From positions 1 to 7,192 of the forward strand of contig CAMMFK010000066.1 in NCBI GenBank assembly GCA_946496115.1: a DNA stretch of 7,192 nt, in the 5' to 3' direction. The notes under the pieces were generated by a model that saw only the letters and a list, made by a program, of their open reading frames with translations, made no database searches and was not told the DNA's origin. Source of the DNA: an uncultured Clostridium sp. GTDB lineage: Bacteria > Bacillota > Clostridia > TANB77 > CAG-508. Made by a program: the position numbers and the translations under genes. Shown here piece by piece: positions 1-5,922 of the stretch (within the stretch, counting starts at the first letter, position 1; every line of letters starts with the position of its first letter).

Positions 1-254
1 GATATTTAAATACAGAAGGAATGTTACCATTTGAAAATAAAATAGCAGAATATACTGATAATAATGAAGATAACCATGTTTTATATAGAGTAACACCAGT
101 TTATGAAAGTGATAACCTTTTAGCAAGTGGAGTGCAAATGGAAGCATGGTCAGTTGAAGATAATGGAGAGGGTATTTGCTTCAATGTTTACTGTTACAAC
201 GTTCAGCCAGGAATAGTTTTAGATTATGCAACAGGAGAAAGTCATGCAGAATAA
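1..254 (+). CDS. DNA/RNA non-specific endonuclease, C-terminal fragment
   Basis: This frame is open from the left edge (first full codon at 3) and stops at TAA 252-254, so the 5' part is outside the window. The visible residues match the C-terminus of the secreted or membrane-anchored DNA/RNA non-specific endonucleases of Firmicutes (the streptococcal EndA-like group). The recognisable blocks are YLNTEGMLPFEN, HVLYRVTP, ASGVQMEAWSVEDNGEGICF and NVQPGIVLDYATGES. The catalytic DRGH segment would lie upstream and cannot be seen. The ATG at 21 is internal to the family alignment and is not a start. The gene lies on the chromosomal side of the att scar. It contains no CGG codon and no frame disruption. 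The family assignment comes from recognised sequence and the enzymatic role from the family. Confidence 0.88.
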   Translation, partial: YLNTEGMLPFENKIAEYTDNNEDNHVLYRVTPVYESDNLLASGVQMEAWSVEDNGEGICFNVYCYNVQPGIVLDYATGESHAE

Positions 255-302
255 TTATTACAATTTAAATTTTAATGCATTTTATATTTTTATGTAAAGG
301 TG

Positions 303-331
303 TTGCAATTTTATGTAAAATAATATATAAT
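303..331 (+). promoter_or_regulatory. Sigma-A-type promoter for the gene at 411
   Basis: The -35 TTGCAA (303-308) and a perfect -10 TATAAT (326-331) are separated by exactly 17 bp. They lie about 80 bp upstream of the TTG start at 411 and form the clearest housekeeping promoter in the window. Confidence 0.75.
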
Positions 332-410
332 CACTCTAGTTTAATTCTTATTACTATTTTTCAATAGTAAATTCCCACAATGCATAAATTTACAAAGGAG
401 TGATTTTATA

Positions 411-1130
411 TTGAGCTTAGATTTAATAAACAATTTTTTTAATAATTTAAAGGAGAATGATTTTGTGCAGAATTTTATAAATGAACTTTCGAATCATTTG
501 AAAAATAACGCCTCTAACACATTAGAAAGACCTATTACAAGTTCTACATGGAATAACTTGCTTGCTGATGATTTAACACTTTATAATACTAAAATAATTT
601 CAATATATAGAAACGAAATGTTATCAGAAAGAAATAATATTTTGCAAGATTATGCCAAATCTACTCAGGAATTAGGTGAAATGTATTATATTTATAATAC
701 AAGCACCAAAGAAAAAGGTGCTTATATTTTATGTAGTTGTAACCCTGAGAAAAATAATGAAACAATAACAATGCAACCTAAAGATTTACCTCAGGGCTCC
801 GAATTGGGTAGTGTTCTAAGAAAACAAAATAATGGTTTCGTATTAGACATGGATGCAACGAAAATTATTGAAGAAAAAATAAATAATATGATACTTGAAA
901 AAATTGAGGAGCAAAAAAAATATCTTGATGACAATAGAATTTATGGGCATACGTATGAAGTTGGAGAAAAATATTTAGGTAGAATTTGGTTATATGATTT
1001 GAATAATAACTCAAATGGAGAAATTAGTGGTATTGAAGAAATAGATTTTCCACAAGATTTATATGAAGCTGCAAAAGAAGGAGACTTGTTTGTATATAAG
1101 GATGGAACATATCATAGAAAAAAAGAATAG
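411..1130 (+). CDS. Protein of unknown function, 239 aa, chromosomal side
   Basis: I do not recognise this protein. Start choice: TTG at 411 follows AAAGGAG (394-400) by 10 bases, and no in-frame ATG lies near that site. It is soluble and Asn/Glu/Lys-rich, with no signal peptide or membrane helix. The N-terminal half is probably helical. A charged helix with coiled-coil character (about residues 150-172) precedes a compact C-terminal part that includes GHTYEVGEKYLGRIWLYD. The ending EGDLFVYKDGTYHRKKE loosely resembles small beta-barrel tails of DUF3006-type proteins, but not strongly enough to assign. It has its own promoter (303-331) and is followed by a terminator. It contains no CGG codon, and its only Asp-Gly pair is written GAT GGA. 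It lies between the nuclease gene and the att scar, so it probably belongs to the host chromosome. Confidence 0.8.
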   Translation: MSLDLINNFFNNLKENDFVQNFINELSNHLKNNASNTLERPITSSTWNNLLADDLTLYNTKIISIYRNEMLSERNNILQDYAKSTQELGEMYYIYNTSTKEKGAYILCSCNPEKNNETITMQPKDLPQGSELGSVLRKQNNGFVLDMDATKIIEEKINNMILEKIEEQKKYLDDNRIYGHTYEVGEKYLGRIWLYDLNNNSNGEISGIEEIDFPQDLYEAAKEGDLFVYKDGTYHRKKE

Positions 1131-1178
1131 ATATTCTTTAAAATTATTGCATTGCTTTTGCATTATTTGCCATATAAA

Positions 1179-1219
1179 AAACTGTCTAAACACTTAACAT
1201 ACCAGTATTTAGACAGTTT
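1179..1219. terminator. Bidirectional intrinsic terminator
   Basis: A perfect 12-bp inverted repeat (1179-1190 with 1208-1219) closes a 17-nt loop. A T-rich tract follows on the plus strand (TTTCTTGTTTT) and an A-rich tract precedes it (TAAAAAA), which reads as a U-run on the minus strand. It can end the gene at 411. From the other side it lies just past the tRNA-Arg 3' end, where the tRNA's own terminator would be in the unoccupied chromosome. Confidence 0.75.
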
Positions 1220-1226
1220 CTTGTTT

Positions 1227-1271
1227 TGGTGCAACTGGAGGGATTTGAACCCCCGACCTTCCGGTTCGTAG
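1227..1271 (-). other. Attachment site (att): 3' half of tRNA-Arg(ACG)
   Basis: Read on the minus strand, this is the 3' part of a tRNA: anticodon loop CTACGAA (anticodon ACG), anticodon-stem arm CCGGA, variable AGGTC, T-arm GGGGG-TTCAAAT-CCCTC, acceptor CAGTTGC, discriminator A and encoded CCA. The sequence that should supply the 5' half (plus strand beyond 1271) lacks a D-arm, the acceptor partner GCAACTG and the anticodon-stem partner TCCGG. A tRNA 3' half alone is the classic direct-repeat scar of tyrosine-integrase elements that insert into tRNA 3' ends. The geometry puts the chromosome to the left and the element to the right. The intact tRNA-Arg, and probably the integrase gene, should lie at the element's other end. 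No integrase is visible in this window. Confidence 0.85.
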
Positions 1272-1350
1272 TCGCACACTTGGGACTTCTCATACTATGA
1301 TGAAATCAGTATAACACAACAATATCAATGCTTCAAGACTTTTACTAAAA

Positions 1351-1400
1351 TTTAAAAAGGTTTAAAAAAGTTTAATAAAAGTTAATAAAGTTTAAAAAAA
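1351..1400 (+). repeat. Phased A-tract repeats, likely intrinsically bent DNA
   Basis: GTTTAA/GTTAA-plus-A-tract units begin at 1360, 1370, 1381 and 1390, spacings of 10, 11 and 9 bp. A related TTTAAAAAG begins at 1351. Spacing near one helical turn is the hallmark of intrinsically curved DNA, and it could also serve as integrase or excisionase arm-type binding sites. Confidence 0.5.
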
Positions 1401-1411
1401 TAACTTTTTTC

Positions 1412-1536
1412 TGGGGAACTTTTTTTAAGAAATTGGGGAACATTTTGAAAAACAGTTATTTATGAAAATAAAGTAATATAACTCTTTATTTGCAACGGTT
1501 ACAGCATTCCCCTAAAAAAGTAAAAAATTGGGGAAC
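1412..1536 (+). repeat. TGGGGAAC boxes (three direct, one inverted partial)
   Basis: TGGGGAAC occurs at 1412-1419, 1434-1441 and 1529-1536. The last two extend to a perfect 12-bp repeat AAATTGGGGAAC (1430-1441 and 1525-1536). An inverted partial copy, TTCCCC, is at 1507-1512. The first two boxes are 22 bp apart, about two helical turns. The third overlaps the possible -35 TTGGGG (1528-1533), set 15 bp before TACAAT (1549-1554). These are candidate binding sites for an element regulator or the Rep-like protein. Confidence 0.5.
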
Positions 1537-1589
1537 TAGAATTTTTACTACAATAAGTCTATTAAATTTATAAAAACGGAGTTGATAAT

Positions 1590-1712
1590 ATGCTTGGATA
1601 TATAATCAGTTTCTTTTTAGGGGCTAATGTTAGCCTCTTTTTATATGCTCTAATTCTATGTGGATCAAGAGCTGATAAAAGAATAAAAAGAGAGGAGGAG
1701 AAAATTGAATGA
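1590..1712 (+). CDS. DUF3789-like small membrane protein, 40 aa
   Basis: ATG at 1590 opens a 40-residue frame ending at TGA 1710-1712. GGAG (1578-1581) lies 8 bases upstream. The peptide begins MLGYIISFFLGANVSLFLYA, one transmembrane helix, and ends with a short charged tail (SRADKRIKREEEKIE). That size and layout match the DUF3789 peptides often found in Firmicutes conjugative elements beside Rep or regulatory genes; their function is unknown. The 3' end overlaps the next gene by 8 bases, so the two are probably translationally coupled. The ribosome binding site reads AAAACGGAG, that is, an AAAGGAG-type site with a C before GG. This is relevant to the CGG pattern described for the transfer genes. 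Confidence 0.7.
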   Translation: MLGYIISFFLGANVSLFLYALILCGSRADKRIKREEEKIE

Positions 1713-2412
1713 AGATAATAAAATTAATTATTATGCCATTATACCAGCCACAGTTAGATATAATCAAAAATTAAAAGCAGCAGAAAAATTGTTATATGGT
1801 GAAATAACAGCTTTATCAAATGTAAAAGGTTATTGTTATGCTCAAAATAGGTATTTTGCACAACTATATGGGGTTAGTATAGAAACTGTTAGTAGATGGC
1901 TTTCACATTTGCAAGAGTTAGGATATATAGAAATAGAGATTATAAGAAATGATAAAAAGGAAGTTATTGAAAGAAATATTTATATTGCGGATACCCCCTA
2001 TTGTCAAAAAAATCAATACCCCTATTGTTCAAATGGTCAATACCCTATTGACGAAAATGTCAAAGAGAATAATATAAATAAAATAATAGAGGATTTATTT
2101 TATTATATTATAAATAATAGCGACAGAATTTCGAAAGAATTTTACTCAATTTTAAATCGCTTAGAATTCATATATACAAAAGAGATTCTTTCTATTATGC
2201 AAGATGATAAAGTTCAAATGCTAAAAGAAATAATATACACATTATATTCTCTATACAATAGCCAATTTAAAACTTTACTTTTAAAAGTTGATAGGCAGGA
2301 ACTTATAAATTTGTATCTTATTTCTAAAGAACATTGCATTGGTAATTTCTTTAACTATTACAAAAGAGTGATAATAAAGGAATACTCTAAAAGCAATGCA
2401 AGGAGGCTATGA
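1705..2412 (+). CDS. Winged-helix replication-initiator-like protein
   Basis: Translation most likely starts at TTG 1705, 4 bases after a strong GAGGAGGAG (1692-1700); the nearby ATG (1709) is out of frame. The N-terminus (YYAIIPATVRYNQKLKAAEK, then LLYGEITALSNVKGYCYAQN) and the recognition region VSIETVSRWLSHLQELGYIE (about residues 57-76) are typical of the HTH_36-type winged-helix domain of phage and ICE replication initiators. A low-complexity linker with repeated YPY/QYP motifs (about 97-120) leads into a helical C-terminal half that I do not recognise. The likely role is DNA binding for element replication, maintenance or regulation. It overlaps the upstream DUF3789-like gene by 8 bases and is followed after 3 bases by a small membrane protein, so it reads as part of an operon. 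The linker DNA carries palindromic repeats (1990-2053). Confidence 0.8.
   Translation: MNEDNKINYYAIIPATVRYNQKLKAAEKLLYGEITALSNVKGYCYAQNRYFAQLYGVSIETVSRWLSHLQELGYIEIEIIRNDKKEVIERNIYIADTPYCQKNQYPYCSNGQYPIDENVKENNINKIIEDLFYYIINNSDRISKEFYSILNRLEFIYTKEILSIMQDDKVQMLKEIIYTLYSLYNSQFKTLLLKVDRQELINLYLISKEHCIGNFFNYYKRVIIKEYSKSNARRL
1990..2053 (+). repeat. Intragenic palindromic 24-bp repeats, possible origin iterons
   Basis: A 24-bp unit at 1995-2018 repeats at 2019-2042 (19 of 24 bases identical by eye), and a degenerate third copy begins at 2043. The junctions form palindromes: CAATACCCCTATTG (2014-2027) and CAATACCCTATTG (2038-2050), plus a half-conserved GATACCCCCTATTG (1990-2003). TATTG steps fall at 1999, 2023 and 2046. 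RepA_N-type plasmids are known to carry repeat-based origins inside the rep coding region, so an origin role here is a reasonable inference. Confidence 0.5.
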
Positions 2413-2415
2413 GAA

Positions 2416-2664
2416 ATGATAGAAAATTATATGAATAATTTTGAAAACATAGTAACATCCATTATATTTATAGGATTTTTGTCAGTAATATTTATGTTAT
2501 TAATAGTTCTAGTTATATCACTGTTGCTATTAATTTTAGGATGCATAATTAAATCGCAGACATTAAAAACAAAATTTCTAAAAGCAGTACCAATTTTATT
2601 AATTGGTATTATTTTTGTAATGAGTTTACCTATAGTTTTTGTATATCTTAAAGAACTAATGTAA
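2416..2664 (+). CDS. Small two-helix membrane protein of unknown function, 82 aa
   Basis: ATG at 2416 lies 9 bases after AGGAGG (2401-2406), which sits inside the end of the Rep-like gene; only 3 bases separate that stop from this start. After about 12 polar residues there is a long hydrophobic segment (about 13-45), then a short basic loop (KSQTLKTKFLK), a second hydrophobic segment (about 57-77) and a short tail. I do not recognise a family. The position just before the pilin gene suggests an accessory role in conjugation or element maintenance, but nothing in the sequence proves it. There is no CGG codon and no frame problem. The opposite-strand frame here is only the shadow of the hydrophobic coding. 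Confidence 0.6.
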   Translation: MIENYMNNFENIVTSIIFIGFLSVIFMLLIVLVISLLLLILGCIIKSQTLKTKFLKAVPILLIGIIFVMSLPIVFVYLKELM

Positions 2665-2666
2665 AA

Positions 2667-2714
2667 ATAGTGTGTCCTATACAAATAAGCCCTTTTAAAT
2701 TTTTGTATAGGAGA
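2667..2714 (+). promoter_or_regulatory. Leader hairpin A masking the pilin ribosome binding site
   Basis: An 11-bp stem pairs 2675-2685 with 2702-2712 (TCCTATACAAA with TTTGTATAGGA) around a 16-nt loop containing GCCC (2689-2692). The 3' arm includes the GGA of the ribosome binding site GGAG (2710-2713), so the folded RNA should block initiation at 2723. The stem is preceded by ATAGTGTG (2667-2674). The blocks ATAGTGTG, GCCC, TTAAA and ATAGGAGA recur in the same order before the VirB6-like gene (5975-6014). Confidence 0.65.
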
Positions 2715-2722
2715 TGAGATTT

Positions 2723-3113
2723 ATGAAAATAACCACTAAGAAAAAGCTAGTTGTAATTAGAATATTTACAATACTAGCAATTATTATGATGTTTTTTACT
2801 AATATAAACGCAGTATTTGCAACAGAAGGTGGAACAACAGGAATTGGTACAGCTGAAGTAACACAAGCAACAGATAATATAAAAAGAGTAATAACAAGCA
2901 TAGCAATGCCATTAGGTGGAGTTTTAATATTTGCAAGTATAGTAATTGCAGCAATTAAAATGATAGCAAATGCTAACAACCCTCAGAAAAGAGCTGAAAG
3001 TATAGGATCACTTGCTTGGATATGTGGCGGTGGAATAATACTTGGTCTTTCATTGATAATTGCAGGCATTATAATCAATATTGCAACGAATAATACGCGG
3101 AAGTTTACTATAA
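2723..3113 (+). CDS. VirB2/TrbC-like pilin protein, +1 shift at CGG 3098
   Basis: ATG at 2723 is preferred: it lies 9 bases after GGAG (2710-2713), whereas the in-frame ATG at 2714 directly abuts that site. The protein has a basic N-terminus, a signal-type hydrophobic stretch with likely cleavage after VFA (residue 33), a short polar region, and two transmembrane helices (about 56-80 and 95-121) joined by the basic loop NANNPQKRAES. This is the layout of VirB2/TrbC-type T4SS pilins and of the Maff2-like proteins of Clostridia ICEs. Without a shift, the frame runs into the next gene and stops at 3137-3139. If C3098 of the in-frame CGG is skipped, the protein ends GSLL at TAA 3111-3113, giving 129 residues and a stop immediately before the next gene's ribosome binding site. 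The shift is inferred here by analogy with VirB4 and VirB6; it changes only the tail. Confidence 0.78.
3098..3101 (+). other. CGG-A recoding site in the pilin gene
   Basis: In-frame ACG CGG A. Skipping C3098 reads GGA and leads to TAA at 3111-3113. Staying in frame adds a short tail ending at 3137-3139 inside the PrgI gene. This is the least constrained of the nine sites because only the tail changes. Confidence 0.5.
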
Positions 3114-3125
3114 GGGAGGTATGTT

Positions 3126-3419
3126 ATGCGAGTTTTTAAGATACCGTTTAATACAAAAAGAGAAGAAAAAATATTTGGTGGATATTTGAGTTTAAGGCAA
3201 GTTGTATATTTAATGATTGCAGCTTCTTCCCTATCTGTTCTTGCTTTACATATACCAATACCAGTTAAGATTATAATAATTAGCATTATATCTATATTTT
3301 TCTTACTTTGTGCTTTCCTAAAGGTAAAAGAGCAAAATTTTGATAAACTTTTCTTAAACTGTATTAAGTTTCTTATGAGAAATAAAAAATATGTTTATGA
3401 GAGGTGTTGCAAATGGTAG
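3126..3419 (+). CDS. PrgI-family T4SS membrane protein, 97 aa
   Basis: ATG at 3126 lies 6 bases after AGGGAGG (3113-3119). The N-terminus (FKIPFNTKREEKIFGGYLSL, followed by RQVVYL) is the signature of the PrgI family, small two-helix inner-membrane proteins of Gram-positive T4SSs (VirB3 position) encoded just upstream of VirB4. Transmembrane segments lie at about 23-42 and 47-66, followed by a basic cytoplasmic tail (NFDKLFLNCIKFLMRNKKYV). Length and topology match the family. The gene overlaps the following start by 7 bases (ATG 3413, stop TAG 3417-3419), indicating coupled translation. It contains no CGG codon and needs no frame correction, unlike the pilin, VirB4 and VirB6 genes around it. 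Confidence 0.85.
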   Translation: MRVFKIPFNTKREEKIFGGYLSLRQVVYLMIAASSLSVLALHIPIPVKIIIISIISIFFLLCAFLKVKEQNFDKLFLNCIKFLMRNKKYVYERCCKW

Positions 3420-4135
3420 TAATGATAATATTTTTAGTGCTAAGTATTTTTGCCATTTTACTTACCTTCTTGTATTTAAAGAAAAGCAAAAACAAAGTAA
3501 AACAAGTAAACAAAACTACTGATAAAAATATTCAAAAGGATAATGGCAAGAAAAAGACAAAACAGCTAAAAGATATTCTAGGTTTAAAGATAGACAACTC
3601 AATGATAAATATGGGAAATAGATATTCATGTATTTTAAGAATCGGAAGTATTGACTACAATATGATGTCTGAAAGTGAACAAGAAACTATAGAAAATGTA
3701 CTAATGCAAACAGCTTTGACATTTGACGGTTTTGTTCAATTTCTAACAACTACAGAAAATATTGATACAAATGAGATTATAAATGATATTAAGAAAACAA
3801 GATCAACTAATATGCAAATAAAAAACTGCAAGGAAAATTTGATAAATTTTCTAACAAATATGATGGAAAATATGGATACAGCAATTAACAAAAACTATAT
3901 TATTCTATCATATGACGGTTTATATGAAGATGCAATAAAAGAACTAAATAGGAGAATAGCAAATTTAAAAACAAGTCTTTCAAGAGCTAAAATACAATGT
4001 GAATTACTAAGCGATGAAGATATCTACAATTTACTCTATAAGGAACTAAATAAGAACTCAAATATAATAAAAATGGACTTTAGAAAGGAGGAATTGTATG
4101 TTGATAAAAAAGAAAAAAGCAAAAGAAGAAAATAA
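3413..4135 (+). CDS. Membrane-anchored VirB4 N-terminal-domain-like T4SS protein
   Basis: ATG 3413 lies 7 bases after the GAGAGG-type site (3400-3405); GTG 3404 is possible but sits on that site. The 240-residue protein has one N-terminal transmembrane helix (about 4-23), a Lys/Asn-rich linker, and a cytoplasmic domain starting near DILGLKIDNSMINMGNRYSC. The pattern RYSCILRIGSIDYNMMSESE followed by QETIENVLMQTAL, and the later helices (YDGLYEDAIKELNRRIANLK), resemble the N-terminal region of VirB4/TraC-type ATPases but with no Walker motifs. Such stand-alone proteins are common between PrgI and VirB4 in Firmicutes T4SS operons; the exact role is not established. It overlaps the VirB4 start by 38 bases. 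Its CGG trinucleotides (3643, 3727, 3916) are not in codon phase, and its frame is intact. Confidence 0.72.
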   Translation: MVVMIIFLVLSIFAILLTFLYLKKSKNKVKQVNKTTDKNIQKDNGKKKTKQLKDILGLKIDNSMINMGNRYSCILRIGSIDYNMMSESEQETIENVLMQTALTFDGFVQFLTTTENIDTNEIINDIKKTRSTNMQIKNCKENLINFLTNMMENMDTAINKNYIILSYDGLYEDAIKELNRRIANLKTSLSRAKIQCELLSDEDIYNLLYKELNKNSNIIKMDFRKEELYVDKKEKSKRRK

Positions 4136-5922
4136 CATTTTTGAAAATATTTCTGCTATTGAAGATAGAATATTGCCAGATGTATTAGAAGAAAAAGCTG
4201 ATTATCTATATCTAGGTTATAACAAATATTCAAGGACTTTTGTTATAACAATTTATCCAGAGCAAACTTGGCTACGGTTGGTTAGAGGAACTTGTATATT
4301 TAGGAGATGTAACAATTTCAATAAAAGTTGAAACTTCTTCCAATGCTTCTGTTATAAACCAATTAACAAAAAAATTAGTACAGTCGCAGGCAGAGTATGC
4401 AAATTACATGCGACAAGGAAATATTGCTCACACTCCAGTACTAGAAAAAGAAATTGCAGATTTAGAGGGCTTAAGAACTTTAATACAAACAAATCAAGAT
4501 AAACTATTTTTCGTAACAGTTTTTATTTCGCTTACTTGTGAGAGTTTGGAGAAATTAAATGAGAAATCAAAAATATTGGAAGCAGAAATGAATAAGAAAA
4601 CTGCTATGGTAAGAACTCTAATATTTAAACAGATAGACGGACTAAAGCAAATGCTACCAACTGGAGAAATTGCACTAGCAGGTTTTGAAAGAAATATGGT
4701 ATCTGGCGGTGTTGCAACATTGATGCCAATTACAAATCCTAATGTATCACATAGTAAAGGCACATTTTTAGGAAGAAATTATTATACAAATGCACCGATC
4801 TACTTAAATACATTTATTGGACCACCAGCATTACCTAATCCCCACATATTTATATGTCGGTACAAGTCGGTGCTGGGAAAAGTGTTTCACTAAAGCTAAT
4901 GGCAGAAAGAAATATAGTTACCTATGGCTGTTCTGCATTTTTTATAGATGTTGAAGGCGAATATGCTAAATTAGTACAAAAATTAGGTGGAAAAACTATT
5001 AAAATAAGGCAAGGTGAATCTACAGGAATTAACCCATTCGAATTAGAGAAGGACTACAAAGGAAATAGAGAGTTTTTAAACATAATGGACAAGGTTGCAG
5101 ACATAAGGGCATTACTTTCAACAATAGCTAGAAATTATATGGGTAGAACTTTAAATGGAACAGAGATAACAGAAATTGAAATTGTGGTAAATCAGCTATA
5201 TGCAGAGCGTGGCATCAATGATGATATTAACTCAATTTATGAAAGAAACAAAGGAAAATTAAATAATGGCAAATATGTTGTAGGAAAAGTAAAAAAGAAA
5301 ATGCCGACACTATCTGATTTTCAAAAGAAATTAGATGAAAGAGGAAAATGTAAGGAATTAGCAGAAATACTAATTCCTTTTCTTAAGGGCAATTCGCTTG
5401 GAATATTCGACTGTGAGAGTACAATATTCTCAAATGAGGACATTATAAGTTTTGATATGAGTGAGATAAAAGACGAATTTACTAAACTTTATTCTTCTTT
5501 TGTAATACTTACTTGGGTTTGGCAAAAATTCATACTAAAAAATAGAGAAAAAAAGAAACTAATTATATGTGATGAAGCTTGGTTATTTTTAAAATATAAA
5601 GAATCTGCTGACTTCTTGGCTACTGTTGCTCGTAGAGGTAGAAAGTATAACACACCACTTCTAATTGGTAGTCAATTTATTGATGAATTTATAAATTGTG
5701 AAGAACGGTAGAACAATTATCAATATTTGCTCTACTAAATTTTTGTTTCGACAAAGTACAGGAAATGTTGAAAATATTAGAAAATTCTTCAGTTTATCTG
5801 AAGGTGCAAAAGAAATTCTGACAATGGCCTCGCCAGGAGAATGTATCTTTTCATTAAATAACTCAGTTACAGCAATGAAATTTGAAATAGCAGATTATGA
5901 AAAGGATTTTGTTTTCACATAA
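4098..5922 (+). CDS. virB4: VirB4-family T4SS ATPase, read through four CGG +1 shifts
   Basis: ATG 4098 lies 6 bases after AAAGGAGG (4084-4091). Removing the C of four in-frame CGG codons (4275, 4858, 4868, 5706) gives an unbroken 606-residue VirB4-like ATPase, which would power T4SS assembly and transfer at the inner membrane. The motifs, by corrected residue number, are: an N-terminal domain with TWLGWLEELVYLGD (shift Gly 60); RLxx-type family block GEIALAGFERNMVSGGVATL; Walker A GTSGAGKS (254-261, with shift Gly at 254 and 257); FFIDVEGEYAKL; Walker B LIICDEAW (D491, E492); VARRGRKYNTPLLIGSQ; and EEGRTIINI (shift Gly 536). Length and motif order are normal for the family. Without the shifts it would exist only as fragments ending at 4331, 4893 or 5711. 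The regularity of the breaks argues against a pseudogene. A systematic sequence artefact is the main alternative. Confidence 0.88.
4275..4278 (+). other. CGG-T recoding site 1 in VirB4
   Basis: CTA CGG T. Skipping C4275 continues TWL-G-WLEEL, the expected VirB4 N-terminal pattern. The unshifted frame ends at TGA 4329-4331 after 17 unrelated residues. Confidence 0.8.
4858..4861 (+). other. CGG-T recoding site 2 in VirB4 (first Walker A glycine)
   Basis: TGT CGG T. The +1 reading gives FIC-G-TS, where this Gly is the invariant first residue of the P-loop. The unshifted frame ends at TAA 4891-4893. Confidence 0.85.
4868..4871 (+). other. CGG-T recoding site 3 in VirB4 (inside Walker A)
   Basis: AGT CGG T, only 10 bases after site 2. 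The +1 reading restores TS-G-AGKS. Without it the frame reaches TGA 4952-4954. Sites 2 and 3 together shift the frame by two within one motif. Confidence 0.85.
5706..5709 (+). other. CGG-T recoding site 4 in VirB4, directly before TAG
   Basis: GAA CGG TAG. Without a shift the ribosome stops at the next codon (TAG 5709-5711), losing the last 71 residues. The +1 reading gives EE-G-RTIINI, matching the conserved VirB4 C-terminal pattern. Confidence 0.82.

Larger units (their letters stand above)
1272..1589. other. Element left-end non-coding region
   Basis: I see no convincing gene on either strand in these 318 bases. From left to right the region holds about 75 bp of unremarkable sequence, a run of phased A-tracts (about 1351-1400), three TGGGGAAC boxes with one inverted partial copy (1412-1536), and an 8-bp inverted repeat AAATAAAG/CTTTATTT (1466-1473 and 1484-1491, 10-nt loop). 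A possible -10 TACAAT (1549-1554) lies before the first small gene. Its position, directly inside att and before a Rep-like gene, suits integrase/excisionase arm sites, an origin or an operator region, but none of these is proven. Confidence 0.6.

Noticed and set aside
1145..1171. TTGCATT-like short repeats after the gene at 411
   Set aside because: They are too short and AT-rich to distinguish from background composition.
1227..1345. A complete tRNA or tRNA-Arg gene continuing to the right
   Set aside because: No D-arm, acceptor partner or anticodon-stem partner is present beyond 1271, so only the 3' half exists.
1272..1589. oriT or an integrase gene in the left-end non-coding region
   Set aside because: The inverted repeat at 1466-1491 is AT-only in character, no relaxase gene or recognisable nick motif is nearby, and no long open frame is present.
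2714..2722. ATG 2714 as the pilin start
   Set aside because: It directly abuts GGAG with no spacing. ATG 2723 has 9-base spacing and gives a cleaner signal peptide.
2427..2979. Minus-strand open frames over the small membrane protein and pilin genes
   Set aside because: They are antisense shadows of hydrophobic coding sequence, lacking ribosome binding sites or recognisable family features. The same holds for minus-strand frames near 3050-3286, 4494-4763 and 6241-6492.
4408..4893. Separate small genes made from the VirB4 and VirB6 fragments
   Set aside because: Fragment starts lack ribosome binding sites, and the fragments join seamlessly into family-length proteins once the CGG sites are read +1.
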